64,000 nucleotides of DNA from Atlantibacter hermannii (GTDB taxonomy: Bacteria > Pseudomonadota > Gammaproteobacteria > Enterobacterales > Enterobacteriaceae). The notes under the pieces are model-generated. The model saw only the letters and a program-made list of their open reading frames with translations. It did no database searches and was not told where the DNA came from. The stretch covers positions 1,426,001 to 1,490,000 of the forward strand of contig LR134136.1 of NCBI GenBank assembly GCA_900635495.1, written 5' to 3'. The position numbers and the translations under genes are program-made. Below are positions 9,662 through 18,179 of the stretch, piece after piece (within the stretch, counting starts at the first letter, position 1; every line of letters begins with the position of its first letter).

Positions 9662-10857
9662 CAGGCCAGCGCCTGCGCCAACAGGGTGATGGGATGTTCG
9701 CAGCGTTTGCTGGTGGACATCTCGATTTGCCATTTGCAGGTTTCGCAGTCGGTAATCACCATATCTACGCCGCTCGCTTCAATCTGTTTGAACAGCGGTT
9801 CGCCGATAGCTTGCGAGGTGGGATAGTTCTCGGATTTAAAACCATACGTCCCGGCAATCCCGCAGCAACGCGAGTCCAGCACCAGGACTTCCACACCAGG
9901 AATACGCTTCAACAGCTCAAGGGTATAAATCGCCCAGCCCATTTTTTCCATATGACAGGGCGTGTGATAGGCCACGCGTAGCGGCGTATGTTTTAGATTC
10001 AGGGTGGCGCCTTCTTCGAGACGCCGCCACAAGAAACGCGTCGCCAGCTCAATGCTATCGCGCAGCGGGGTGGTGTCGACGTCCAGCACGTGCGGATACT
10101 CATCGCGCAGCGTAAAGGTGCAGGTGGAGGAGGTGGCGATGACCGGTAGCTGGCGTTCCACAATCGCTTCTTCCAGCGAACGGGCATTGACCCGCGCCTG
10201 TTTGCGCGCTTTGTCGACAAAACCATTGGCGATGAGCGGGACGCCACAGCACTTCTCTTTATTCAGCAATGTCACGCCGATGTTCATCGCATTGAATACG
10301 GAGACCAGATCTTTGCCAAGCGTTGCGTTGTTGTAGTTGACATAACAGCCATGGAAAAACGCCACTTTATCGGCGAATTTCGCCTGGGCCGCCGCCTGTT
10401 TGCGATACCACTGGCGAAACGTGCCGAATGCATACCTGGGCAGGCTACGGCGATGATCGATTTTTAATGCTTTATCCAGTAACTGACGTACTGGCTTCAT
10501 GCCGGTCGCGGCGTTAATCAACGGGGCAAACGGCGTGGAGAGCGATCCCATCAGGTCGGTATGGCTCAGCAAGGCGTCACGTAACGAGGGATTATGGGGC
10601 GCATATTCCGCCCGGGCGCGCTGAATGATGTCGCCAATTTTCACATCCGACGGGCAGGCCACTTCGCAGCGTTTACAGTTGGTGCAATATTTTAACGCCT
10701 CATCATACAGCGAAGGATCTTTAAGGCGCAGGCGAGCGCCGTCCGGACCGGCCTGTTTCGGCCCCGGGTAGTGCGGATTGGCGCGGCTGACCGGGCAGGC
10801 CGTAGTACAGACGGTGCATTTAATGCAGCTTTCGAAACCGGTCTCATTCAGGCTCAT
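9661..10857 (-). CDS. glpC: GlpC, Fe-S membrane-anchor subunit of anaerobic G3P dehydrogenase
   Basis: Subunit that tethers the GlpAB dimer to the inner membrane and passes electrons to menaquinone. Two 4Fe-4S ferredoxin motifs are seen near the N terminus (CIKCTVCTTACP and CTNCKRCEVACP) and two CCG-type cysteine-rich domains follow (EKCCGVPL, then SRCCGIAGTYG). Start at ATG 10857 (MSLNETGFESCIKC) overlaps the glpB stop (ATGA) and gives 398 residues; longer in-frame starts are not conserved. It is the last gene of glpABC. Confidence 0.96.
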   Translation of the reverse strand: MSLNETGFESCIKCTVCTTACPVSRANPHYPGPKQAGPDGARLRLKDPSLYDEALKYCTNCKRCEVACPSDVKIGDIIQRARAEYAPHNPSLRDALLSHTDLMGSLSTPFAPLINAATGMKPVRQLLDKALKIDHRRSLPRYAFGTFRQWYRKQAAAQAKFADKVAFFHGCYVNYNNATLGKDLVSVFNAMNIGVTLLNKEKCCGVPLIANGFVDKARKQARVNARSLEEAIVERQLPVIATSSTCTFTLRDEYPHVLDVDTTPLRDSIELATRFLWRRLEEGATLNLKHTPLRVAYHTPCHMEKMGWAIYTLELLKRIPGVEVLVLDSRCCGIAGTYGFKSENYPTSQAIGEPLFKQIEASGVDMVITDCETCKWQIEMSTSKRCEHPITLLAQALA

Positions 10858-12110
10858 AATCTGCTCCCTGTGCTGAGGATATGATGGGCGGCATGCAGGG
10901 CGGTAACGGCGCAGACGCCGCCGCCGCACCCCTGGGTAACGGGATCGAACCCGCCAAGAACGGTGCCGATAGCGTACAGGCCTGCCAGCGTTTGACCGTG
11001 GCGCGACGGCTGAAGTTGGTCATTGGTATTTACGCCGATGAGTTGCCACGGTTGGGAGTGGAAGAAATCCGGATGGCTCCAGTCACCCTCAGTGTTGTAC
11101 GGCTGAAGATCCAAATCGAGAATGGCTTCACGGACCTGCTGACGCCCGGCGATAAGACCGTTACTGAAGAAGCTACCGCTGGCTAATACCACATGGCGCG
11201 CTTTTAGCGGAATATCGCCATGATTACGTGTCGATATGTGATGCAGTGCCTGGTCATTGAGCGTCACACCGGTGACCGCATCCCCTTCCATAATGATGCC
11301 GCCGGTCTGGCGGAAATAACGCGTCAATGCGTTATGGGTTCGCATGCCGGGCACTGAAGGCGGGAGCGTGGGGATAAAATTCAATGCGCAGGGCAGGGCC
11401 TGTTGTAACTGAGCGGGTAGCTCAGGCTGCTCAAGCCCGATCACGGCCGGCAACAGCAGGGTGTCGTAACCTGACGCCAGCGTTGTCAGTTCCTGCAATA
11501 GTTGCGGCGTGAAGCGCGGATCGTCCAGCATGCGGGCTATATTCACCGAGCGGAATTCGCTCGGATTCTGGCGTAACGCATCCAGCGCAGGCAGCGCCAG
11601 TTCGGCGGTATCCGCTTCAATACCCTGCCGCTTTAATCCTTCAGCGACCATCAGCGGTTCGAAATCCAGAAAGCCCGCGATGCCCACTACCCGGATACGT
11701 TTACCGGAAAGCGGCGCGCAGGGCGCATCCTGCTGGCTCAGCCAGGCTTTACGCCATTGTCCTAACGGGGTTAAGCGTGAATGGGCGTAGCGCCAGTGTC
11801 CCTGTAAGGTGAGTCCGGCGCGCGCCAGCAGCGCTTCCGTCTGATCGGCATAATCCAGCACCCTTGACGCGCCCACGCGTGCATAGGGGTGTAACGGCGA
11901 CTGGCTGATTAATTCGCACAAACCGGATTCGATATCTTCAACCGGCGTGCCGTCGGCGAGGTGGCTGAGGAGATCCAACGAGCCGGAAGAGAAGTGCAGC
12001 GCGCTCTGTCCACGGCTGACAATGGCGCAGCGCAGGCCAGCTTCGCCCAGCTTAATTCCGCAAATCAGGCCAGCCAGCCCGCCGCCAATAATCACTGCAT
12101 CAAATTTCAT
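10854..12110 (-). CDS. glpB: GlpB, FMN subunit of anaerobic G3P dehydrogenase
   Basis: Flavoprotein subunit of the anaerobic sn-glycerol-3-phosphate dehydrogenase, used when fumarate or nitrate is the acceptor. The dinucleotide-binding GGGLAGLICG lies at residues about 8-17 after the start MKFDAVIIGGG, and a second flavin motif (YAIGTVLGGFDPVTQGCGGG) near the C terminus. Length is 418 residues, intact. It overlaps glpA by 11 bp and glpC by 4 bp, implying translational coupling in the glpABC operon. Confidence 0.96.
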   Translation of the reverse strand: MKFDAVIIGGGLAGLICGIKLGEAGLRCAIVSRGQSALHFSSGSLDLLSHLADGTPVEDIESGLCELISQSPLHPYARVGASRVLDYADQTEALLARAGLTLQGHWRYAHSRLTPLGQWRKAWLSQQDAPCAPLSGKRIRVVGIAGFLDFEPLMVAEGLKRQGIEADTAELALPALDALRQNPSEFRSVNIARMLDDPRFTPQLLQELTTLASGYDTLLLPAVIGLEQPELPAQLQQALPCALNFIPTLPPSVPGMRTHNALTRYFRQTGGIIMEGDAVTGVTLNDQALHHISTRNHGDIPLKARHVVLASGSFFSNGLIAGRQQVREAILDLDLQPYNTEGDWSHPDFFHSQPWQLIGVNTNDQLQPSRHGQTLAGLYAIGTVLGGFDPVTQGCGGGVCAVTALHAAHHILSTGSRL

Positions 12111-13717
12111 GTGGCTGCTCCTGTTCCATACCGCATAATCCCTGATAAACCCATCGCGTAAACTCCGCTTCACGCAACGCATCGCCGTATGCAACCGGGG
12201 CAATGCCTTTCCAGCGTTCGTTGAGGAAGCGCGATAACTCATGGCAGGATTCCATGCCGCTCATGACGCCAAAACGCTGCAACAGTCCGGCGGCCCGGCA
12301 GGCGCACAGTTCGCCCTGACACGTCCCCATCCCAACGCGGGTGCGGCGGCGTAAATCCACCAGTTTGGTGACGGCCAGCGACTCGACGGCGTAGCGCACC
12401 TCGCTGGCGGTGACCGCTTCGCATTCACAGACCAGGCTTTGATTGAGGCGGGTATCGTTAAGCCAGTCTGCCGCGCGTTCACCATGACGATAAACGGCGG
12501 AACCGCGCAATACCGGCGGGAGGGAGATGACTTTACGCAGCGTTGCTTCGGGTTCTTCGCGCGATCCCGGCAGCGGCGCGCTGGCGGTCGTACAGGGCGT
12601 CGTGTTGCCCAGTTTGCGGCATACCGCATCAGTCGCCCATTCCGCCATCAGGCGATAGGTCATCAGTTTGCCGCCTGTGATGGTGATAAATCCTTCAAGC
12701 CCGTCACGCACGGCATGGTCAAACAGCACAATGCCGCGGCTGACGTTACGGCCGCTGGGATCGTCGTCGGTCGCCACCAGTGGGCGCACCCCGGAGTAAG
12801 CGCGTAAAATCCGCGTCTGGGCCATGCGCGGGCCAGTTTCGCCCCTTCGCGCAGCAGGATGTCGACTTCACTTGCCGTGACGCGGGTATTGTCGATTTGA
12901 TCGTAATCGACGCGGCTGGAGGTCGTGCCGATCAGCGAGATCGTGTCGCCCGGCACCAGGATATCGGCGTCGGCAGGCTTGCGGCAGCGATTGATTACAT
13001 GCTGATTAATGCGATGGCCGAGTATCAGTAATGCGCCTTTGGCCGGAAGCATACGAATGCGCAAATCCGCATACTCCGCAATATGCGCGCCCAGATCCCG
13101 GCCGCGTTTACCACTACCTCAGCATAAATTTCACGGGTTTCGCCATGCTGATGGTCGAAAACGCGCACGCCGCGAACACGGTCATTGTGACGGATCAGGC
13201 CGGTCACTTCGTGCCAGGTATACAGCACAGCTCCATGTTCGCGGGCATCCAGCATATTCGCCGTCGTTAAACGGAAAGGGTCGACGGTGCCGTCTGGCAC
13301 CCGGACGCAGCCGACCAACGCAGGATTGACGCTCGGCTCAATGTTTAACGCTTCTTCTGGGGTCAGTAATTCTGTATCGATGCCTGCGCTGTGGCAGGCG
13401 GTGATGAACTGGCTCTGCCATTCGAAAGAATCTTCCGGCAGTGTAATAAACAGGCCGCCAGTAGGCTCAATACAATGGCGGGCGACTTTTTTAAGAATGC
13501 GGTTTTCCGCAATACATTCCCTGGCCGACTCAGCATCATTGACCGCGTAACGCGCGCCACTGTGCAATAACCCATGATTACGCCCGGTTGCGCCCGTGGC
13601 GAAATCCTGGCGCTCCAGTAAGATGGCCTTGAGGCCGCGTCGCGCGCAATCCCTGGCGATACCTGCGCCGGTCGCGCCGCCGCCGATAATCACCACATCC
13701 GCTTGTTCTGGTCCCAT
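12100..13717 (-). CDS. glpA: GlpA, FAD subunit of anaerobic G3P dehydrogenase (two frame breaks)
   Basis: Catalytic FAD subunit oxidising sn-glycerol-3-phosphate to dihydroxyacetone phosphate. The N terminus carries VVIIGGGATGAGIARDC, the FAD Rossmann motif, and the C terminus a BFD-like Cys cluster (CECEAVT, GTCQGELCAC). Two bases are missing on the coding strand: one G at plus-strand 13090-13092 (restores IWGAHIAEYADLRIRM) and one C at plus-strand 12830-12832 (restores KLAPRMAQTRIL). Repaired length is 539 residues against 542 in E. coli. Both are in short homopolymers, so sequencing error is more likely than loss of function. Divergent from glpT. Confidence 0.94.
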
Positions 13718-13981
13718 CGCCTCGTCCTCTCAACGCTGTGCTCATGTTAACTATTTAGCCACATAACTCTTGTGGTTTGTTTGATAACGAGCAAATTCGA
13801 GCGAAAAACGAAAATATATTCCTTTGTGATGCGCATTTTTGTTCGATTGTAATAAAAATGAAACAATTTGTGCGATGTTTCACAGCATTTGCATTCAATT
13901 TTGACTACCATCACGCTCGGAAAAGAAAGTTTCCGGTGTTTATTATTTTCGTTGAGTACTTATCTGGGCCAGGAGAGAGCA
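13718..13981. promoter_or_regulatory. Divergent glpABC / glpT control region
   Basis: The 264-bp interval separates the two divergent glycerol-3-phosphate units. A CRP-like site TGTGCGATGTTTCACA lies at 13869-13884, one base off the half-site consensus. A GlpR-operator-like sequence centred on GATAACGA lies at 13777-13796, with further GlpR-like half sites downstream (for example TGTTCGATTG near 13849). This matches the known control of glpTQ/glpABC by the GlpR repressor and cAMP-CRP. Confidence 0.7.
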
Positions 13982-15334
13982 ATGTTAAGTATCTTTAAAC
14001 CTGCTGCGCACGCGTCAAGGTTGCCTGCAGAAAAGATCGATCCCGTATATCGCCGTTTACGCTGGCAGATTTTTATGGGGATATTTTTTGGTTATGCGGC
14101 CTACTATCTGGTGCGAAAAAACTTCGCGCTGGCGATGCCGTATTTGATTGAACAAGGATTTTCACGCGGGGATCTGGGTTTCGCGCTGTCAGGTATTTCT
14201 ATTGCTTACGGCTTCTCGAAATTCATTATGGGTTCGGTCTCCGATCGCTCCAACCCGCGAGTGTTTCTGCCCGCAGGCTTAATACTGGCGGCGGCAGTGA
14301 TGTTATTTATGGGCTTTGTGCCCTGGGCGACATCCAGTATTGCGGTCATGTTCGTGCTGCTGTTCCTTTGCGGCTGGTTCCAGGGTATGGGGTGGCCACC
14401 GTGTGGTCGTACTATGGTGCACTGGTGGTCGCAGAAGGAGCGTGGCGGGATTGTGTCGGTCTGGAACTGCGCCCATAACGTGGGTGGCGGTATTCCTCCT
14501 TTATTATTCCTGCTCGGTATGGCGTGGTTCAACGACTGGAAAGCGGCGCTGTATATGCCAGCTTTCGCAGCGATCATCGTGGCGCTGTTTGCCTTTGCGC
14601 TGATGCGCGATACGCCGCAGTCCTGCGGTCTGCCGCCGATTGAAGAGTATAAAAACGATTATCCGGATGATTACAGCGAGAAGCATGAAGAAGAGCTGAC
14701 CGCAAAGCAGATATTTATGCAGTACGTCCTGCCTAACAAACTGCTGTGGTATATCGCAATTGCCAACGTGTTTGTTTATCTGCTGCGTTACGGCATCCTG
14801 GACTGGTCGCCGACCTATCTGCGCGAAGTGAAGCATTTTGCGCTGGATAAATCTTCCTGGGCCTATTTCCTTTATGAGTATGCCGGCATCCCGGGTACGC
14901 TGCTTTGCGGCTGGATGTCGGATAAAGTCTTCAGAGGCAATCGCGGCGCAACGGGCGTGTTTTTTATGACCCTTGTGACCATCGCGACCATTGTTTACTG
15001 GCTCAACCCGGCCGGGAATCCAGGTGTGGATATGGCCTGTATGATAGTGATCGGCTTCCTTATCTATGGTCCGGTCATGCTGATTGGTTTGCATGCCCTT
15101 GAGCTGGCGCCGAAGAAAGCGGCAGGGACAGCGGCAGGCTTTACCGGTCTGTTCGGGTATCTTGGCGGTTCGGTTGCCGCGAGCGCTATTGTTGGCTACA
15201 CCGTAGACTTTTTCGGCTGGGATGGCGGCTTTATGGTCATGATTGGCGGAAGTGTGCTGGCGGTATTGCTGTTGTTAGTCGTCATGGTGGGGGAACGTAA
15301 ACACCATCGCGAAATGCAAGCGAAAAGGTCATAA
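13982..15334 (+). CDS. glpT: GlpT, glycerol-3-phosphate:phosphate antiporter
   Basis: Major-facilitator inner-membrane antiporter that imports sn-glycerol-3-phosphate (and fosfomycin) in exchange for phosphate. ATG 13982 (MLSIFKPAAHASRLP) gives 450 residues; the frame is open further upstream but the extension is not conserved. Twelve membrane spans are visible, with the conserved GYAAYYLVRKNF and the organophosphate-antiporter segment GWFQGMGWPPCGRT carrying family arginines. The gene is intact, so no sign of fosfomycin resistance through loss of GlpT. Its usual partner glpQ, which follows it in E. coli, is absent; a strong terminator comes next. Confidence 0.97.
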   Translation: MLSIFKPAAHASRLPAEKIDPVYRRLRWQIFMGIFFGYAAYYLVRKNFALAMPYLIEQGFSRGDLGFALSGISIAYGFSKFIMGSVSDRSNPRVFLPAGLILAAAVMLFMGFVPWATSSIAVMFVLLFLCGWFQGMGWPPCGRTMVHWWSQKERGGIVSVWNCAHNVGGGIPPLLFLLGMAWFNDWKAALYMPAFAAIIVALFAFALMRDTPQSCGLPPIEEYKNDYPDDYSEKHEEELTAKQIFMQYVLPNKLLWYIAIANVFVYLLRYGILDWSPTYLREVKHFALDKSSWAYFLYEYAGIPGTLLCGWMSDKVFRGNRGATGVFFMTLVTIATIVYWLNPAGNPGVDMACMIVIGFLIYGPVMLIGLHALELAPKKAAGTAAGFTGLFGYLGGSVAASAIVGYTVDFFGWDGGFMVMIGGSVLAVLLLLVVMVGERKHHREMQAKRS

Positions 15335-15808
15335 GCGGGTGTTGGTGCAGAGTTCACAGCCGGTTTACGTAAAACATGACTGTGTAAAATGAACCAGTGA
15401 AAAGCTAAAATGGTGTAGAAAAGCATGTTATTAACGCGTTTTATACATAAAATGCTTTAGCTTACAAAGATATAACCGCTCGAAAAAGCCGCAAATAATT
15501 CTGTTATTTGCGGCTTTTTTCATCATTAACCCAATTATCCATTCATAAAATTTATCGTGGTATCTGAATGTTTCGATAATGGCACGGAAATTTACCTTTC
15601 TTCATCCCCCTCCCGAAATATCTTTTTTTGCTCTTTTCCCGTCATTGATAAGCCCATAAGTAATGCTATAGTTATTTTCAAACCCCTGTTAAACAAAATA
15701 AATTCAGCCACTTGCAAAAAGGAGAAACTAAAAAATATTTATCAGTTAGCTCTTCATTTCACCATTAAAAATTACTACGAATTGCTTATTTAAAGTCAGT
15801 GAGGCCAT
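15335..15808. other. AT-rich interval after glpT, left edge of the island
   Basis: Non-coding as far as I can judge. It holds the glpT terminator at 15488-15520 and the presumed promoter of the recombinase gene. An open frame at 15557-15793 has no recognisable product. I see no attachment-site repeat, tRNA gene or insertion-sequence remnant here. Confidence 0.6.
15488..15520 (+). terminator. Strong intrinsic terminator after glpT
   Basis: An 11-bp perfect stem (GCCGCAAATAA / TTATTTGCGGC) with a 5-base loop is followed by six T and preceded by five A, so it can work in both directions. It isolates the glp region from the island. Confidence 0.92.
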
Positions 15809-16357
15809 ATGAAAAAGCGAAAGCATTTAACACCGTCTGAAGTGGAACGCATCCTTGATGTGGTAAAAGCGGGTCCTAATCCTCAGCGAGATTATTGTCT
15901 GATATGGATGTGTTTCATACATGGTTGTCGGGTAAGCGAAATTCGACGTTGGCGATTATCAGATATCGATCTGCAAAATGGGAACGTTTTTGTTCATCGA
16001 TTAAAAAATGGCTTTTCTACTATCCATCCTTTGTATGCTCGTGAGCGCAAGGCACTCACGGAATGGCTGGAGGTGCGGAAACACTATCGCGGCGCAGAGA
16101 GTGAGTGGCTGTTTCTCTCAAATCGCGGTAATAAATTATCGCGGCAACGAATCTATTGGTTATTAAGAAACTACAGCGAAGCGGCTAATTTAGATGTTCA
16201 TGCACATCCCCATATGCTGCGACACGGATGCGGATTTGCGCTTGCGGATAAAGGTGTAGATACCCGGCTCATTCAGGATTATCTGGGTCATAAAAATATT
16301 CAACATACCGTATTATATACCGCGAGTAACGCAAATCGATTTAAAGATGTTTGGTAA
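15809..16357 (+). CDS. FimB/FimE-type tyrosine recombinase
   Basis: Site-specific recombinase of the short fimbrial-switch class (182 residues; FimB and FimE are about 200), lacking the N-terminal arm-binding domain of phage integrases. All six catalytic positions can be placed: Arg41 (GCRVSEI), Lys66, His135 and Arg138 (HPHMLRH), His161 (LGHKN) and the nucleophile Tyr170 (VLYTA). The segment LADKGVDTRLIQDYLGHKNIQ closely resembles FimB. It is the only recombinase here, so it would have to invert the element in both directions or share the task with an unlinked enzyme. It lies 70 bp upstream of the inverted-repeat-bounded segment at 16428-16735, its likely substrate. Confidence 0.95.
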   Translation: MKKRKHLTPSEVERILDVVKAGPNPQRDYCLIWMCFIHGCRVSEIRRWRLSDIDLQNGNVFVHRLKNGFSTIHPLYARERKALTEWLEVRKHYRGAESEWLFLSNRGNKLSRQRIYWLLRNYSEAANLDVHAHPHMLRHGCGFALADKGVDTRLIQDYLGHKNIQHTVLYTASNANRFKDVW

Positions 16358-16427
16358 TTACCAGGGGTTGGGAATTATTATTAAATAATGGATTTGGTTG
16401 AGTGAAAATATATCTAAAAGTTGTCAT

Positions 16428-16441
16428 TTTGAACCAAAGTG
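16428..16441 (+). repeat. Left inverted repeat of the fimbrial switch
   Basis: TTTGAACCAAAGTG, an exact reverse complement of 16722-16735. Just outside it lies AAAGTTGTCA, which recurs just inside the right repeat. Confidence 0.9.
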
Positions 16442-16447
16442 TTATCT

Positions 16448-16476
16448 ACTCTAGAGAAGTGGTATTCCGAAGTCAA
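16448..16476 (-). promoter_or_regulatory. Sigma-70 promoter inside the switch, pointing left
   Basis: On the minus strand TTGACT, exactly 17 bp, then TAGAGT (five of six and four of six to consensus). Transcription would start at or inside the left repeat and run toward the recombinase gene in antisense. After inversion it would drive the pilin operon from about 150 bp upstream. Confidence 0.7.
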
Positions 16477-16721
16477 TATTCCCTACGCCATAGCTTTTCT
16501 TTATCAGATAATCAACTAATACAACAAGTTATAGATTATAAATATTATGTATATGATTATTGACCTTTAAAGTCATATCTAATTCACAAAGCAAATAATT
16601 AAAGGCAGGACGGAGAAACATTATTTTTTATATCGCAATGAAATATATATCTAAAAATTATATTGAAACATTATAAAACACTGATACTAAAACCCCTTTT
16701 AATATAAAAAACTAAAGTTGT

Positions 16722-16735
16722 CACTTTGGTTCAAA
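16722..16735 (-). repeat. Right inverted repeat of the fimbrial switch
   Basis: CACTTTGGTTCAAA on the plus strand, the exact complement of the left repeat. Confidence 0.9.
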
Positions 16736-16762
16736 TTGACTCGTTACATGTAGTTCAACAGC

Positions 16763-16775
16763 TTTTGAACCAAAG
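16763..16775 (+). repeat. Third copy of the switch repeat core, outside the element
   Basis: TTTTGAACCAAAG, 27 bp beyond the right repeat and in the same orientation as the left one. It shares 12 bases with the repeat. It may be an accessory recombinase-binding site, or a second possible crossover point. Confidence 0.75.
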
Positions 16776-16875
16776 CCATCTCCGATATTTCATATAAATA
16801 TTATGGATGAGAACGTTGTTTGAATGATCTCTAAGTTATGAATAAAGAGACGCTACATTAATCAAGGAAATTGAG

Positions 16876-17397
16876 ATGACCAGCAAATTGACGCTTGCCG
16901 TAGTATTGGCGGCTATGAGCATGAGCGCTTCCGTATTAGCTGCAGATGGTACGGTGAATTTCACCGGGACCATTACCGATAAGGCATGCACTGTCGATAC
17001 AGGGAGCAAAAACCAAACTGTTGATATGGGAACCGTTGCTACCACAGCATTTGGCGCAAAGGGGGATACTGCGGCAGCGAAATCTTTTACTATTAAACTC
17101 ACTACCTGCCCGACCGACGTAACCACAAACGGCGCTGCAGTCCGTTTTGATGGTATGGCGAAAGATGGCGATCCAAGTGTGCTTGCACTGGACGCGGCAT
17201 CTGTTGCTACTGACGTCGGCATTCAAATTAAAGATAACGCTAATAAAGTTGTGAAGTTATTTGAAAACAGCTCTGTTTACACGTTGGTTCAGGGCGACAA
17301 TAACCTCAACTTTACGGCACGTTATATTTCAACCGCTGATACAGTTGGCGCAGGCACGGCTAATTCCAGCGCGCAATTCACTATTATTTATCAGTAA
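16876..17397 (+). CDS. Type 1-like fimbrial major subunit (FimA family)
   Basis: Chaperone-usher pilin of 173 residues. A signal peptide ends near AMSMSASVLA-ADG, followed by the pilin N terminus TVNFTGTITDKACTVDTGS with the first conserved cysteine; the second is in LTTCPTDVT. The terminal strand ends in FTIIYQ, the penultimate-aromatic donor pattern recognised by the chaperone. It is the first gene after the invertible element and is followed by a long hairpin before the chaperone gene, an arrangement that favours excess of the major subunit. Intact. Confidence 0.92.
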   Translation: MTSKLTLAVVLAAMSMSASVLAADGTVNFTGTITDKACTVDTGSKNQTVDMGTVATTAFGAKGDTAAAKSFTIKLTTCPTDVTTNGAAVRFDGMAKDGDPSVLALDAASVATDVGIQIKDNANKVVKLFENSSVYTLVQGDNNLNFTARYISTADTVGAGTANSSAQFTIIYQ

Positions 17398-17413
17398 TAA
17401 TTATTAATCCTCT

Positions 17414-17450
17414 GAGACAAGATTTACCTGACACCAGGTAAACTTGTCTC
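17414..17450 (+). terminator. Long hairpin between pilin and chaperone genes
   Basis: Two stacked 8-bp stems (GAGACAAG/CTTGTCTC and TTTACCTG/CAGGTAAA) with one bulged A and a 4-base loop, without a T tract. Likely an RNA-stabilising or partial-termination structure that sets the pilin-to-assembly ratio. Confidence 0.65.
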
Positions 17451-17474
17451 TGTTCATTGAAAAGGAATGCCGTT

Positions 17475-18155
17475 GTGAGTCGTTCATTTATTTTCAGAAT
17501 CATAACGACACTATTCATCATATTTGCCTGTAACGCAAATGCCGGTGTCGTTGTTGGAGGAACTCGGCTTGTCTATGACGGCGCGCGTAAAGAATCCTCA
17601 CTTCGAATTGAAAACCCGGATCAAATTCCCTATTTGATTCAGTCCTGGGTGGATACCACCGAAGGCGTACGTACTAATATTCCTTTTATCATTACACCGC
17701 CGCTTTTTCGCCTGGATGCAGGGCAAGACAATATATTACGTGTTATCAGAGTTGGCGGTAATCTTCCGGAGGACCGGGAGTCGCTTTATTGGTTGAATGT
17801 GAAAGCTATTCCGTCTTCAGAGAAAAAAGACAACACGTTACAAATTGCCATTAAAACCAGAATTAAATTTATATATCGCCCGGCGTCCATAAAACAAACG
17901 CCCGAAGAGTCTGCCAAAGTTCTGGCATGGCACCAACAAGGTAAAAAACTTGTTGTAAAAAATAACAGTCCGTTCTATTTCACCTTTTTTTCAGTGAAAA
18001 CGAATGGCGTCAAACTGCACCAGGACGTGAGAATGGTTTCGCCATTAAGTGAATTGTCGTTTGATTTACCTAATGAAGACAAAGCGAACAAAGTTGAGTG
18101 GCAAATCATTAATGATTTTGGTGGTGCAAGTAAAACATATTCACTTGTTCTATAG
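17475..18155 (+). CDS. Periplasmic fimbrial chaperone (PapD/FimC family)
   Basis: Two-immunoglobulin-domain chaperone that caps pilins by donor-strand complementation in the periplasm. I place the start at GTG 17475, eight bases after AAAGGA, giving 226 residues with a signal peptide ending near FACNANA-GVVVGGTRLVYDG; a TTG at 17457 is an alternative. The family hallmarks are the Arg in GTRLVYDG, the strand RKESSLRIENPDQIPYLIQSW, the subunit-binding PPLFRLDAGQDNILRVI, and LYWLNVKAIP. Intact. It lies between the pilin and usher genes as in type 1 and related operons. Confidence 0.95.
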   Translation: MSRSFIFRIITTLFIIFACNANAGVVVGGTRLVYDGARKESSLRIENPDQIPYLIQSWVDTTEGVRTNIPFIITPPLFRLDAGQDNILRVIRVGGNLPEDRESLYWLNVKAIPSSEKKDNTLQIAIKTRIKFIYRPASIKQTPEESAKVLAWHQQGKKLVVKNNSPFYFTFFSVKTNGVKLHQDVRMVSPLSELSFDLPNEDKANKVEWQIINDFGGASKTYSLVL

Positions 18156-18179
18156 AATCCATGAGAAAGGGATGGGTTA

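Larger units (their letters stand above)
16428..16735. promoter_or_regulatory. fimS-like invertible promoter element (308 bp), OFF orientation
   Basis: Bounded by perfect 14-bp inverted repeats (TTTGAACCAAAGTG and its complement). The total length, 308 bp, is close to the 314 bp of E. coli fimS although the repeat sequence differs from the fim TTGGGGCCA. It sits between a FimB/FimE-like recombinase and a fimbrial operon. The best sigma-70 promoter inside it reads leftward, away from the pilin genes. Inversion would place that promoter beside the right repeat, reading into the fimbrial operon. That the recombinase acts here is inference from position and architecture. Confidence 0.85.
16358..16875. 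other. Intergenic region holding the invertible switch
   Basis: The 518 bp between the recombinase and the fimbrial major subunit are AT-rich and non-coding. They contain the inverted-repeat-bounded segment, its internal promoter, an external copy of the repeat core, and a leader of about 140 bp before the pilin start. Confidence 0.85.

Noticed and set aside
15557..15793. 78-residue open frame between glpT and the recombinase gene
   Set aside because: AT-rich, no ribosome-binding site or recognisable motif; looks like chance coding in a low-GC spacer.
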